From: Pseudomonadota bacterium
GTDB taxonomy: Bacteria > Desulfobacterota > Desulfovibrionia > Desulfovibrionales > Desulfomicrobiaceae
Assembly: GCA_018902545.1 (NCBI GenBank)
Contig: JAHIQM010000011.1
Coordinates: 124,001-188,000, forward strand
Direction: 5' to 3'
Length of the DNA stretch: 64,000 nt
Below, in pieces: positions 9,001 to 18,093 of the stretch. The notes under the pieces were generated by a model, which searched no databases, was not told the DNA's origin, and saw nothing but the letters and a program-made list of their open reading frames with translations. Positions within the stretch are counted from its first letter, which is position 1. Each line of letters begins with the position of its first letter. The position numbers and the translations under genes are program-made.

Positions 9001-10621
9001 CACCGCGCAGGCCGCGTCCGGTCCGGAATCGAACGCGCAGGGTGAAGCACTGCTGACGATCCGCGATCTCGGCGTTGATTTCTCCGTGGAGGATCGCACC
9101 GTCACCGCCGCGCAGGGCGTCTGCCTGTCCGTGTATCCGGGGCGGACCTGCGCCCTGGTGGGGGAGAGCGGTTCAGGCAAGTCCGTGACCGCCCTGTCGG
9201 TTCTGCGTCTGCTTCCGGCGCAGGTCGCGCGTACGAGCGGGGAAATTATATTCGAGGGCCGGGATCTGCTGCGCCTGGACGAAGGGGCGCTGCGCGAAGT
9301 CCGTGGCGGGCGCATCGGCATGATCTTTCAGGAGCCCATGACGTCCTTGAACCCGCTGCATCCCATCGGCCGCCAGATCGCTGAAAACGTGCTCCTGCAC
9401 CAGCCTGAAGTCGATGCGAAGGCGCGCACCCTGGAACTTCTGGACCTGGTTGGCATCCCGGACGCGGCTTCGCGCCTGAACAGCTTTCCGCATCAGCTCT
9501 CCGGAGGGCAGCGGCAACGGGTCATCATCGCCATGGCGCTGGCCAACGATCCGGTCCTGCTCATTGCCGACGAGCCGACCACGGCCCTCGATGTGACCAT
9601 CCAGGCCCAGGTGCTGGCTCTGTTAAAAGACCTGCAGAAGCGTTTGAACATGGCCATCCTGCTCATCTCCCACGATCTGGGCGTGGTCCGGCACATGGCC
9701 GACGAGGTGCATGTCATGCGCGAGGGCCGGATTGTGGAGAGTGGCCCGCGTGACGACATTTTCCGGAATCCGGGCCACGCGTACACAAAAACCCTGTTGG
9801 CCAGCACCCCGTCGGGCAGACCGGGTCCCCTGGCCGATGACGCGCAAACCCTGCTTGAGGCAAACAATATCCGGGTCTGGTTTCCGCAGGGCAAGAATTT
9901 CTTTGGCCGTGCCAAGAGCTACATCAAGGCCGTGACCGACGCAGAGCTTTTCATCCGTCGGGGGGAATCCCTGGGTGTGGTGGGGGAGAGCGGGTCCGGC
10001 AAGACGACCCTGGGACTGGCCTTGCTGCGCCTTCAGGCCTGCCAGGGGGAGATCACCTTTGATGGCAAGCTTCTCTCCGCCATGGGCGAGGGGGAGGTCA
10101 GGAAGTTGCGGCGCAATTTTCAGATCGTGTTTCAGGACCCCTACGGCAGCCTCAGCCCGCGCATGACCGTCGGACAGATCGTGGCCGAGGGTCTGGACGC
10201 GCACCGTCTGGCCACGGGCACGGAGCGGGAAGAGCGCATCGCCGAGATCCTGGAGGCCGTGGATCTCGACCCGGCCGCCATGCATCGCTACCCGCACGAG
10301 TTTTCCGGCGGCCAGCGCCAGCGCATCTCCATCGCCCGGGCGCTCATCCTGCGGCCCAAATTCGTGGTGCTGGACGAACCGACCTCGGCCCTGGACCGCA
10401 CGGTGCAGTTTCAGATCGTGGAACTGCTGCGCGGCCTGCAGGCCCGCTTCGGCCTGACCTACATGTTCATCACCCATGATCTGGCCCTGGTCCGGGCCCT
10501 GTGCCACCGCATCGTCATCATGAAGGACGGGCGCATCGTGGAGCAGGGGGGGACGGATACGATTTTCGCAAGTCCGGTCCAGGAATACACCCGCACGCTG
10601 TTGGCCGCCGCCCTGGAATAA
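8972..10621 (+). CDS. yejF: Duplicated ATPase of the Yej peptide importer
   Basis: A 549-residue ABC ATPase with two complete nucleotide-binding domains. Domain 1 (about 25-260) has Walker A GESGSGKS, signature LSGGQRQR and Walker [13 protein letters not shown]. Domain 2 (about 295-545) has [16 protein letters not shown] and [11 protein letters not shown]. Each half ends with the oligopeptide-type linker ([16 protein letters not shown]). It powers import through YejBE. The start overlaps yejE by 29 bases with GGAG upstream, and its stop is only 4 bases before ktrB, so potassium uptake genes may be co-transcribed. Confidence 0.93.
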   Translation: MPLIPATEASTAQAASGPESNAQGEALLTIRDLGVDFSVEDRTVTAAQGVCLSVYPGRTCALVGESGSGKSVTALSVLRLLPAQVARTSGEIIFEGRDLLRLDEGALREVRGGRIGMIFQEPMTSLNPLHPIGRQIAENVLLHQPEVDAKARTLELLDLVGIPDAASRLNSFPHQLSGGQRQRVIIAMALANDPVLLIADEPTTALDVTIQAQVLALLKDLQKRLNMAILLISHDLGVVRHMADEVHVMREGRIVESGPRDDIFRNPGHAYTKTLLASTPSGRPGPLADDAQTLLEANNIRVWFPQGKNFFGRAKSYIKAVTDAELFIRRGESLGVVGESGSGKTTLGLALLRLQACQGEITFDGKLLSAMGEGEVRKLRRNFQIVFQDPYGSLSPRMTVGQIVAEGLDAHRLATGTEREERIAEILEAVDLDPAAMHRYPHEFSGGQRQRISIARALILRPKFVVLDEPTSALDRTVQFQIVELLRGLQARFGLTYMFITHDLALVRALCHRIVIMKDGRIVEQGGTDTIFASPVQEYTRTLLAAALE

Positions 10622-10625
10622 TGCC

Positions 10626-11972
10626 ATGACGCACGTCCATAAAGTTCTCTCTCCGGCGGTTCTCCCCGTTTATTTTTTCGCGGCGACCATACTCATCGGA
10701 GGGCTGTTGCTGCACCTGCCGATCTCGCTTAACGGGATACAGTTGACCTGGACCGACGCCATGTTCACGTCCGTGTCCGCCGCCTGCGTGACCGGACTTA
10801 TCGTGGTGGACACGGGGACCGTGTTCTCGACTTTCGGCCAGACCGTCATCGCCGTACTCATCCAGATCGGCGGTCTGGGAGTCATGACCTACACGAGCCT
10901 GGTCTTCTATCTCTGGCGGCGGCGCGTTAGCCTGACCGACCGCATCGCCGTGGGGCAATCCTTGCAGGGGGACCCGTCATTCAAACTGGGCCGCTTTTTG
11001 GTGCAGCTCTTTTTGGTCTGCCTCGGTATCGAGGCCCTGGGCGCCGTGGCCATGTATTTCTTCAGTCTGGGCGAGATGGACTGGTTCAGCGCCTTTTTCC
11101 ATTCCGTTTCCGCCTTCTGCAATGCGGGGTTCAGCCTGTATCCCGACAGTCTGACGCGATTTTCAGGAAACCTGCCTATCAACCTGCTTTTCATGGTGCT
11201 CATTTTTTTGGGTGGAATCGGCTTCTATGTTCTCGTCGAGCTTCCCGGATTTTTGCGCTCTGTCTTCAAGGCACGTCGCCTGCGGGATACGCTGAGCTGG
11301 CAGAGTTCGCTGGTCATGCGCACCAGTCTGTGGCTGATTCTCATCGGGTGGGTGGTTTTTTTCCTCATCGAACAGCGGCAGGACGGGATGGCCACGGCGC
11401 TGCTGCAGAGCCTTTTTCAGTCCGTCACGGCACGCACGGCCGGGTTCAATACCATGGAGATCGGCATCATGACCGATACGTCGCTTTTTGTCTTGATTCT
11501 GCTCATGATCATCGGCGGATCTCCCGGATCATGCGCGGGGGGCATCAAGACCACGACCCTGCGTGTGCTTCTCGGGTTCGCCGCTGCCCAGATCAAGGGG
11601 CGCGAGCAGGTCGTGGTCGAAGGCTATGGCGTGGATGCGCCCACCGTGAATAAAGCCATGATCCTTGTCATTTTCGCCTTTGTTCTCATCCTGGGCTCGG
11701 TCTTCATCCTGACCGTGACCGAAGGCGCCAATCAGCCGCATCAGCTGGTGCGGGGCAAATTCATGGAAATCTTTTTCGAGGCCTCGTCGGCGTTCGGCAC
11801 TGTTGGGCTGAGTACTGGCCTAACCCCTCATCTTTCGACCCCGGGAAAGTTCATCATCATGATGCTTATGTTTGTTGGCCGTCTAGGCCCCATCGTCTTT
11901 CTGATCATGCTGCAGTCCTGGCAGACGCGGGAACATTTCAGGCGTGCCGAAAAGAGCATGCTCATTGGGTAG
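10626..11972 (+). CDS. ktrB: KtrB/TrkH-type potassium uptake channel subunit
   Basis: A 448-residue membrane protein of the TrkH/KtrB/HKT superfamily. Four membrane-pore-membrane repeats are visible through their selectivity-filter segments: SAACVTGL (about 57), SAFCNAGFS (about 164), TARTAGFNT (about 270) and SAFGTVGLS (about 388), each with the filter glycine. It moves K+ (possibly Na+-coupled) across the inner membrane together with the cytosolic RCK subunit encoded 8 bases downstream. The compact length and partner with two RCK halves favour Ktr over the larger Trk type. Confidence 0.9.
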   Translation: MTHVHKVLSPAVLPVYFFAATILIGGLLLHLPISLNGIQLTWTDAMFTSVSAACVTGLIVVDTGTVFSTFGQTVIAVLIQIGGLGVMTYTSLVFYLWRRRVSLTDRIAVGQSLQGDPSFKLGRFLVQLFLVCLGIEALGAVAMYFFSLGEMDWFSAFFHSVSAFCNAGFSLYPDSLTRFSGNLPINLLFMVLIFLGGIGFYVLVELPGFLRSVFKARRLRDTLSWQSSLVMRTSLWLILIGWVVFFLIEQRQDGMATALLQSLFQSVTARTAGFNTMEIGIMTDTSLFVLILLMIIGGSPGSCAGGIKTTTLRVLLGFAAAQIKGREQVVVEGYGVDAPTVNKAMILVIFAFVLILGSVFILTVTEGANQPHQLVRGKFMEIFFEASSAFGTVGLSTGLTPHLSTPGKFIIMMLMFVGRLGPIVFLIMLQSWQTREHFRRAEKSMLIG

Positions 11973-11980
11973 GAGGTTTT

Positions 11981-12634
11981 ATGGCTCACAAGGAATTCGG
12001 TGTCGTGGGTTTGGGCAAGTTCGGCCTCAGCTTGGCCAGTTCCTTGATGGCTCACGGCCAGAAAGTGGTCGGGGTCGACAGCGATCCGGACAAGGTCAAG
12101 GCTGCGGCGGAGGTCCTGACCCAAGCGTATCAGGCCGAAGCGGTGGACAAGACCGCCCTGGAGCAGCTCGGATTCGGCGAACTGCAGGAGGTGATCGTCA
12201 GCACCGGACGTCACATGGAGGCAAGCATTCTCATCACACTTTTTCTGAAGGAACTGGGCTGTAAAAACGTGACGGTCAAGGCCTTAAGCCGTGATCACGA
12301 GAAGGTGCTGACCAAGGTCGGGGCCGACGCGGTCATCTTCCCGGAACGCTACGCCGCCGAGCAACTGGCTGCCAAGCTGGCCGTGCCGGGTCTCATCGAC
12401 TACCTGCCGCTCGGCACCAACATCATCCTCAAAGAGCTCACCGTTGAGAGCTGGGCGGGGAAGACCCTGCGTGATCTGGACCTGACCAATAACTTCGACA
12501 TCCAGGTGGTGGCCGTGAAGCGCCTTGAGGAGAAGCAGTTCGTGTTCGTGCCCAAGGCCGATAAGCCCTTGCAAAAAGGGGATGTCCTGGCAGTTATCGG
12601 CAGTGGGGAGAAACTTATGGAACTGGAGCCCTGA
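11981..12634 (+). CDS. ktrA: KtrA/TrkA-type RCK regulatory subunit
   Basis: A 217-residue cytosolic gating protein. RCK-N domain (residues 1-135) has a Rossmann nucleotide loop VGLGKFGLSLA near residue 9 and acidic VDSDPDKV at the end of strand 2, expected to bind NAD(H)/ATP. RCK-C domain (about 140-217) ends in AVIGSGEKLMELEP. It assembles as a ring on KtrB and opens it in response to nucleotides. Good Shine-Dalgarno AGGAGG at 11971-11976. Confidence 0.9.
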   Translation: MAHKEFGVVGLGKFGLSLASSLMAHGQKVVGVDSDPDKVKAAAEVLTQAYQAEAVDKTALEQLGFGELQEVIVSTGRHMEASILITLFLKELGCKNVTVKALSRDHEKVLTKVGADAVIFPERYAAEQLAAKLAVPGLIDYLPLGTNIILKELTVESWAGKTLRDLDLTNNFDIQVVAVKRLEEKQFVFVPKADKPLQKGDVLAVIGSGEKLMELEP

Positions 12635-12709
12635 TGGAGTGGGTACTGGTGGTGGAAGCGGTGGACAGGATGGATGCGATGAACAGAATGGACTTAATGG
12701 GCAGGTGAT

Positions 12710-13141
12710 ATGGCGCGTGTGCAGATTGAGTTACCGCAGTCCTGGCTTTTCCGGACGCGGCTAGGCGTGCGGGTGACCGATGTGAATTATGGCGGGCACC
12801 TGGGCAATGACCGGGTGCTGGGCCTTGCGCACGAGGCGCGGGTGCGCTGGCTGGCGTCCTGTGGTCTGTCAGAAAAGGACGTGGGCGGGGTGGGGCTCAT
12901 CATGGCTGATGCGGCTCTGGTTTTCCGGGGTGAGGCGTTTCTGGGCGATGAACTGGAAGTGGAGCTGGGCGCGGCCGAGATACGGCGGTCGGGTTTCGAT
13001 CTTGTCTACCGGCTGACCCGTCCTGCCGGCGCGGCCGAAATCGCCCTGGTCAAGACCGGCATGGTCTGCTTCGATTACGCCGCACGCAAGGTCGCCCGCC
13101 TGCCGCAGGGATTGCTTGGCTGTCTGGGAAGCGTGTCCTGA
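12710..13141 (+). CDS. Hotdog-fold acyl-CoA thioesterase
   Basis: A 143-residue protein of the 4-hydroxybenzoyl-CoA thioesterase (4HBT/hotdog) type. The catalytic-region motif VRVTDVNYGGHLGNDRVLGL is present near residues 20-40, followed by the long helix region HEARVRWLASCGLS and the beta-strand FRGEAFLGDELEVELG. It would hydrolyse an acyl-CoA; the substrate is unknown. Its stop overlaps the helicase start by one base, so the two are co-transcribed although no functional link is obvious. Confidence 0.75.
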   Translation: MARVQIELPQSWLFRTRLGVRVTDVNYGGHLGNDRVLGLAHEARVRWLASCGLSEKDVGGVGLIMADAALVFRGEAFLGDELEVELGAAEIRRSGFDLVYRLTRPAGAAEIALVKTGMVCFDYAARKVARLPQGLLGCLGSVS

Positions 13142-14508
13142 TGCAGTGCAAGATCGCTCACAAGCTTTTTTTGACCGACGTCCCGGAGCCCATCAAAGAC
13201 CAGATCATGGCCGAACTGACCCTTGAAAATCCCAAGTGGCTCGAAAACCTGAAGATGGGCCGCACCAATTACAAGATCTCCCGGCATCTGAAGTTCTATT
13301 CCACGCGTACGAACGGCGGTCTCATCCTGCCGCGCGGTTATGGCGGGCGGCTCGCAAGTATCTGCGCGGAGCATGGCGAGGCCGTGGAATACGAGGACGC
13401 GCGGCGCAGCCTGCCGGAAGTTGACTTCACCTTCTGCGGTGAACTGCGCCCCTATCAGGAGACGGCCTGTCAGGCCATGCTCCGGCGGCGCTTCGGGACG
13501 CTGTGCGCGCCCACTGGAGCCGGCAAGACCGTGTGCGGGCTCTCGCTTATCGCCCAGCGCCGCCAGCCTGCGCTGATCGTCGTCCACACCCGTGACCTGG
13601 CCATGCAGTGGGTGGAGCGCATCGAGCAATTTCTGAATATCCCCGCCCGCAAGGTGGGCATGATCGGCAGCGGCAAAAGCACGGTGGGCGAGGCCGTGAC
13701 CGTGGCCACCGTGCAGTCCGTGTACAGCCGGGCCAAGGACCTTAAAAAACGCGTCGGCCACATCATCGTCGACGAATGCCACCGTGCCCCCAGCCGGACC
13801 TTCACCGCCGCCGTGACCGCCTTTGACTGCGCCTATTCCCTTGGCCTCTCGGCCACACCGTACCGGCGCGACGGCCTGACTCCGCTCATATTCTGGCATC
13901 TGGGCGAAATGCACGCCCGCATCGACAGCGATGACCTGATGGAGAGCGGGGCCATCCTGCGCCCGGAAATCTGCATCCGCCCTACGGCGTTCGTGTGCGA
14001 GCGCGACCCCACGGAGGAGTACGGCCTCATCATCGCCGATCTGACCGAAGACATGGATCGCAACAGCCTGATCGTTGACGAAGTGGCGCGGGAAGTGGCG
14101 TCTGGGCGGGGAGTCGGGCTGGTGCTGTCCGACCGCAAGATACACTGTCGGATGCTTCAGGAGCTCTTGGAACAGCGCCACGGCATCTGCGGGGCGATCC
14201 TGACCGGCGACACGCCTCTGCCCGAACGCAAACGCCTAGTGGACCAGATCCAGTCGGGCCGGGTGGATGTGGTCTTCGCCACGGGCCAGCTCATCGGCGA
14301 GGGCTTCGACGCCAGCAACCTGACCTCCCTGTTTCTGGCCACTCCCATCAAATTCAGCGGCCGCCTGATCCAGTACCTGGGCCGCGTGCTGCGTCCTGCG
14401 CAGGGAAAAGCTCAACCAAAGGTTTATGATTTCGTGGACGAAAAGGTGGGCGTGCTCGACGCAGCTGCGAGGGCGCGGGCGGTGGTGTATGCGGATATTG
14501 GCGAGTAG
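13141..14508 (+). CDS. SF2 DEAD/DEAH helicase, XPB/UvsW-like
   Basis: A 455-residue superfamily 2 helicase. Visible motifs: Q-like FCGELRPYQETAC, motif I APTGAGKT (about 123), motif Ia VVHTRDLAMQW, motif II VDECHRAP (DECH), motif III LGLSATPYRRDG, motif V GEGFDASNL and motif VI QYLGRVLRPA. The short N-terminal region (1-95) before the helicase core resembles the damage-recognition-like domain of XPB/UvsW-type enzymes. Likely a DNA or RNA remodelling ATPase acting in repair or phage-related processes. Start overlaps the thioesterase stop. Confidence 0.85.
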   Translation: MQCKIAHKLFLTDVPEPIKDQIMAELTLENPKWLENLKMGRTNYKISRHLKFYSTRTNGGLILPRGYGGRLASICAEHGEAVEYEDARRSLPEVDFTFCGELRPYQETACQAMLRRRFGTLCAPTGAGKTVCGLSLIAQRRQPALIVVHTRDLAMQWVERIEQFLNIPARKVGMIGSGKSTVGEAVTVATVQSVYSRAKDLKKRVGHIIVDECHRAPSRTFTAAVTAFDCAYSLGLSATPYRRDGLTPLIFWHLGEMHARIDSDDLMESGAILRPEICIRPTAFVCERDPTEEYGLIIADLTEDMDRNSLIVDEVAREVASGRGVGLVLSDRKIHCRMLQELLEQRHGICGAILTGDTPLPERKRLVDQIQSGRVDVVFATGQLIGEGFDASNLTSLFLATPIKFSGRLIQYLGRVLRPAQGKAQPKVYDFVDEKVGVLDAAARARAVVYADIGE

Positions 14509-14750
14509 GCGGGCTGCTGGATGAACTTGAGGTCGCAAATTGTGACTTCAAGTGGCGGGCATGGCGGCTGGAGGCACAACCCCGCGCCTTTACCAAACAT
14601 GCGAATCCGATTGTAAGCCCCAGGTTTCACTTCACAATCGAGTTTGTCCGCGCTATCTATCCGAACAATTTTATTCTCCCGACGGGGCAGGGCATTGAGC
14701 TGGTGGCTATGCAAACCGACGAGGCCCTGCGGGTCATCCTCAAACAGTAG
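14505..14750 (+). pseudogene. Orphan coding fragment, C-terminal remnant
   Basis: A continuous frame runs from the end of the helicase gene to a TAG at 14748-14750 and has protein-like content, for example RLEAQPRAFTKHANPIVSP followed by FHFTIEFVRAIYPNNFILPT and ending DEALRVILKQ. It has no ATG, GTG or TTG before its last 20 or so codons, so it cannot be a complete gene. It is probably the tail of a deleted gene, ending 11 bases before the DUF4062 gene. I do not recognise the family. Confidence 0.4.
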
Positions 14751-14761
14751 GGATTCAGGGC

Positions 14762-16270
14762 ATGAAGATCTTCATCAGCAGTGTTCAAAAGGAACTCGCA
14801 GCCGAGCGCAAGGCCTTGGCTGGATACCTTGCTGGCGATCCGCTGCTGCGCCGATTTTTCAACTACTTCCTGTTCGAAGATCAGCCTGCGGTCGATCAGC
14901 GAGCTGATCATTGCTACCTCGAAGAGGTGGATCGTTGCGACATCTATCTTGGCATTTTCGGCAATGAGTATGGTTCGGAAGATGCCGAGGGGTTGTCACC
15001 GACGCACCGCGAGTTCAACAGGGCCACCGAAAAAGGCAAGACCCGTCTGATCTATGTCAAGGGAGTCGATGACAGCGTTCGGCATTCGAAAATGAACGTT
15101 TTGATTTCCGATGCCGCCAGCAGTCTTATCCGACGTCGTGTGAATTCCGCCGAGGAGCTTATCTTCGCAGTGTACGCGAGTCTCGTCAGGATTCTCGAAG
15201 AGCGCGAGCTGATACGTTTCGGCCCGTTCGATGCCTCCTTCTGCCGCAACGCAACGCTTGATGACCTTGATGACGATAAGGTCACCCGTTTTCTTGTCCT
15301 TGCCAGGCGTGGTCGCAATTTTCCCTTACCGGCAGATACGCCGTCGCATGAGGTGCTGGAGCATCTCAACCTGCTCGACAAGGGTCGTCCGACCAATGCC
15401 GCCATCCTGTTGTTCGGCAGGCAGCCGCAACGTTTTCTGATCACCTCTGAGGTGAAATGCGCTCATTTCCACGGCTATGAAGTGGCAAAGCCCATTCCTT
15501 CGTATCAGGTATACAAGGGCAATGTTTTCGATCTCGTGGATCAGGCCAAGGATTTTGTGCTTTCCAAGATAGACCTCTGGGTGGGAACACGGGCGGAAAG
15601 TACACAGGCACCGACGAAATACGAAATTCCCCAGGAAGTTGTCGCCGAAGCCATCGTCAACGCCGTCGTGCACCGCGATTACACCAGCAATGGCAGCGTC
15701 CAGGTCATGCTCTTCAAGGACCGGCTCGAAGTCTGGAATCCCGGCATCCTGCCGCCGACTCTGACCCTTGAAAAACTGCGCGGGCCCCATGCCTCCGTCC
15801 CGCATAATCCGCTTCTGGCCGAACCCATGTACCTGACTAAGTACATCGAGCGCATGGGCACGGGTATCCGAGACATGATCCGGCGATGCAGGGCCGCCGG
15901 ACTTGCCGAGCCCGAAATCAGGATTGACGGTGGTTTTTTCGTGCTGACGATCCGGCGGAAAAAAGATGATTCAGGGGCCCAGTCAGGGGCCCAGTCAGGG
16001 GCCCAGTCAGGGGCCCAGTCAGGGGCCCAGTCAGAAGCGATTCTGAAAAATCTTGAAAAAGAGCCTTTGTCGGCTGCTGAACTCGCTGTGGCTTTGGATC
16101 TTCAATCAAAAACCGGTGCTTTCAAGCGAACTTTGCAGGAGCTGATCGATAGTAAAATGATCGAATATACCATCCCCGGAAAACCCACCAGTCGCCTCCA
16201 GAAATACCGTCTCACGGAAAAAGGACGCGAGTTGCTGGAGCAGTTGGACAAGGAGAGTGGCCAACCATGA
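14762..16270 (+). CDS. DUF4062 plus HATPase_c_4 (RecG-C-like) protein
   Basis: A 502-residue three-part protein. Residues 1-85 form a DUF4062 domain (start MKIFISSVQKELAAERKALA, then DIYLGIFGNEYG), a TIR-like alpha/beta fold often found at the N-terminus of signalling and defence ATPases. Residues about 285-400 match the GHKL-type HATPase_c_4 domain of COG2865 proteins (EAIVNAVVHRDY, LEVWNPGILPP, RMGTGIRDMIRRC). A GAQS x5 linker (404-423) leads to a winged helix (about 425-495). Members of this group lack known enzymatic assignment; transcriptional or anti-phage roles are plausible. It sits in a region rich in broken genes, and its stop overlaps another start codon (ATGA at 16267) whose gene is truncated. 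Confidence 0.75.
   Translation: MKIFISSVQKELAAERKALAGYLAGDPLLRRFFNYFLFEDQPAVDQRADHCYLEEVDRCDIYLGIFGNEYGSEDAEGLSPTHREFNRATEKGKTRLIYVKGVDDSVRHSKMNVLISDAASSLIRRRVNSAEELIFAVYASLVRILEERELIRFGPFDASFCRNATLDDLDDDKVTRFLVLARRGRNFPLPADTPSHEVLEHLNLLDKGRPTNAAILLFGRQPQRFLITSEVKCAHFHGYEVAKPIPSYQVYKGNVFDLVDQAKDFVLSKIDLWVGTRAESTQAPTKYEIPQEVVAEAIVNAVVHRDYTSNGSVQVMLFKDRLEVWNPGILPPTLTLEKLRGPHASVPHNPLLAEPMYLTKYIERMGTGIRDMIRRCRAAGLAEPEIRIDGGFFVLTIRRKKDDSGAQSGAQSGAQSGAQSGAQSEAILKNLEKEPLSAAELAVALDLQSKTGAFKRTLQELIDSKMIEYTIPGKPTSRLQKYRLTEKGRELLEQLDKESGQP
15971..16030 (+). repeat. 12-bp minisatellite, five tandem units
   Basis: Five perfect copies of TCAGGGGCCCAG encode (SGAQ)5, the linker between the ATPase-like domain and the C-terminal winged helix. 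The unit preserves frame, so copy number can vary. Low-complexity short repeats at this linker are a familiar trait of COG2865-type proteins. Confidence 0.95.
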
Positions 16271-16326
16271 GCGCTCTTGATTATACCGGACACGTCGAAG
16301 CCATGAGGCCTAGGTCACCAGGCTGA
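16267..16326 (+). pseudogene. Truncated start of a gene coupled to the DUF4062 gene
   Basis: An ATG overlaps the upstream stop in the arrangement ATGA, typical of a real operon partner, and reads MSALDYTGHVEAMRPRSPG before a TGA at 16324-16326. More stops follow in all frames. It looks like the 5' stub of a second gene in the DUF4062 operon whose body has been deleted. Family not identifiable from 19 residues. The rest of the gap up to 16485 shows no gene. Confidence 0.4.
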
Positions 16327-16485
16327 TCTAGCGTGTAACAACATGAAGCCCTGAAGAGACTCAAATCGCAAAACCTGTGTGATCACAAGACGGAAAGCCG
16401 TGCATGACAACGCGATGGAGAGCGGGTACATTCCTGAGCGCGAATCGTCCAATCTCTTTCATGAACCGCTCATCAGGACAGACGC

Positions 16486-17820
16486 ATGCATTCTCCGCGA
16501 AACGTTCCGCTCTTGACATACGTGCGCCAGATCCTGGTCGCCAGACTGGCGCTCATGGCTACCGTCATCGCCCTGACCCTGGCCACCCTGGCCTATCTGG
16601 CTGAAGAACGCATGCTGGAGGAGGCGGTGGTGGCCGAGGCGCAGGATGATCTTGCGGAACTGGTGGAACGCACCCGCGAGATTATCTCCCATGACGGTCT
16701 CTCTCCCCTGGACGCCTTCCGCCAGGCTGTCGGGGAAAAAATAGCCTCCAGTGTCAGGAAAAGCAGGCGCGGCAAGGTCGTCTATGCCAGGTTTTTCAAG
16801 CCGGGCATCTCCGGCGGGGAGGAGTATCTGGACCGGACCTTCGTGTTGCACGACGCCGTGCGCGCGCACGTCCATGCAGGCGAGAGCCCTGAACCCGAGA
16901 CCGGGACCTGGTCGGAAACGGTCTATATCGCAGACATCCTCTCCGTCCACGCCATCCTGCCCATCGATGAACTCGGACGGAGTGATACCGGATATGCCGA
17001 AATCGTCTTTGTCCCATCCCCGCCAGTGCTGGCCGCCATGGAGCGGAAAACACTCTACACCGTCGGAGCCGTCGCGTTTGTCGCACTGGCCACGGCGGCG
17101 CTCCTTTATCCAGTCATCCTGCGCCTGACCAACCGCCTCGTCGCCTTCTCCCGCAACCTGCAGGCGGCAAACTTCGAAACGCTGGCCCTGCTCGGCTGCG
17201 CCGTCGCCAAGAGGGACAGCAACACCGACGAGCACAACTACCGGGTGACCCTCTACGCCTTGCGTATAGCCGAGGCCATAGGCTTGGACGCGGCTGGAAT
17301 GCGCGCCCTCGCCAAGGGCGCGTTTCTGCACGATGTCGGCAAGATCGCCATCACGGATAGCATCCTGCTCAAGCCCGGCAAGCTCACGGAGAACGAATTC
17401 GAGATCATGAAGACCCACGTCAGGCACGGCCTCGACGTGGTCGCCCGCTCGACCTGGCTGCGCGACGCGAAGGACGTGGTCGGGTGCCACCACGAAAAAT
17501 TCGACGGAAAAGGTTATCCAAACGGAATAAGCGGAAAGGACATCCCCCTCACGGCGCGGATCTTCACCGTGGCCGATGTCTTCGACGCCCTGACCTCACG
17601 CAGGCCCTACAAAAACGCACTGAGCTGCGCAGAGGCCCTCGACATCCTCATGCGCGGGCGCGGGAAGCATTTCGATCCCGAGATCGTCAACACCTTCGTC
17701 GCCATGGCCGCGCCGCTGCACGAACGATACGCCCACAGGTCCGGCCGCGACCTGAGCGCGGAGTTGATCGACGTCGCCTGGAAATATTTTCATGACGGGG
17801 CTGATACACTGGTCTCTTAA
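16486..17820 (+). CDS. Membrane HD-GYP protein, probable c-di-GMP phosphodiesterase
   Basis: A 444-residue protein. A transmembrane helix (about 15-40), a periplasmic or extracytoplasmic sensor region (about 41-185) and a second helix (about 190-212) lead to a cytoplasmic HD-GYP domain (about 225-435). Metal and substrate motifs are seen as AFLHDVGKIAI (HD), then the HH pair and GYP loop in GCHHEKFDGKGYPNG, and FTVADVFDALTS. HD-GYP proteins hydrolyse c-di-GMP to pGpG or GMP. It is flanked on both sides by gene relics, so its position may reflect insertion or deletion events around it. Confidence 0.9.
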   Translation: MHSPRNVPLLTYVRQILVARLALMATVIALTLATLAYLAEERMLEEAVVAEAQDDLAELVERTREIISHDGLSPLDAFRQAVGEKIASSVRKSRRGKVVYARFFKPGISGGEEYLDRTFVLHDAVRAHVHAGESPEPETGTWSETVYIADILSVHAILPIDELGRSDTGYAEIVFVPSPPVLAAMERKTLYTVGAVAFVALATAALLYPVILRLTNRLVAFSRNLQAANFETLALLGCAVAKRDSNTDEHNYRVTLYALRIAEAIGLDAAGMRALAKGAFLHDVGKIAITDSILLKPGKLTENEFEIMKTHVRHGLDVVARSTWLRDAKDVVGCHHEKFDGKGYPNGISGKDIPLTARIFTVADVFDALTSRRPYKNALSCAEALDILMRGRGKHFDPEIVNTFVAMAAPLHERYAHRSGRDLSAELIDVAWKYFHDGADTLVS

Positions 17821-17861
17821 GTCAGGAACCCCGGCACCCTGCCGCCAACTCTGATCCTTGG
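17816..17861 (+). pseudogene. Relic of a second HATPase_c_4 gene
   Basis: Bases 17822-17860 are about 85-90 percent identical by eye to 15733-15771 inside the DUF4062 gene, the stretch encoding WNPGILPPTLTLE. Here it reads NPGTLPPTLIL behind an in-frame stop and is joined directly to the hipB fragment. It is a short scar of a lost paralogue. Confidence 0.55.
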
Positions 17862-18093
17862 TGTAGCGAAGCGGACGGTGGAGCGTATCGAGGCCGGGGC
17901 CACGACGCAAATGTCGACGTTGATCCGCCTTCTGCGTGCCTTGGAACTCCTGGATCGGCTGGAATCACTGGTGCCCGAGGCCGGGCCGCGTCCCATGGAT
18001 ATGGTCAGGCTCAAAGGCAAAACGCGGAAGCGGGCCAGCGGCAAGCGGAAGTCCACAAATGAAGAGCCGTGGCATTGGGGTGATGAAACATGA
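17860..18093 (+). pseudogene. HipB-like antitoxin, N-terminally truncated
   Basis: A 77-codon frame reading GVAKRTVERIEAGATTQMST, then LIRLLRALELLDRLESLVPE and ending EEPWHWGDET. This matches the second half of XRE-family HipB antitoxins: the recognition-helix end of the HTH and the conserved tail. The first half of the HTH is missing and replaced by the ATPase relic, so it cannot fold as a normal regulator. Its stop overlaps the hipA relic start as ATGA, the usual hipBA arrangement. Confidence 0.65.

Noticed and set aside
16404-16604. Plus-strand frame before and into the HD-GYP gene
   Set aside because: It overlaps the HD-GYP start in another frame, and its translation shows no domain pattern.
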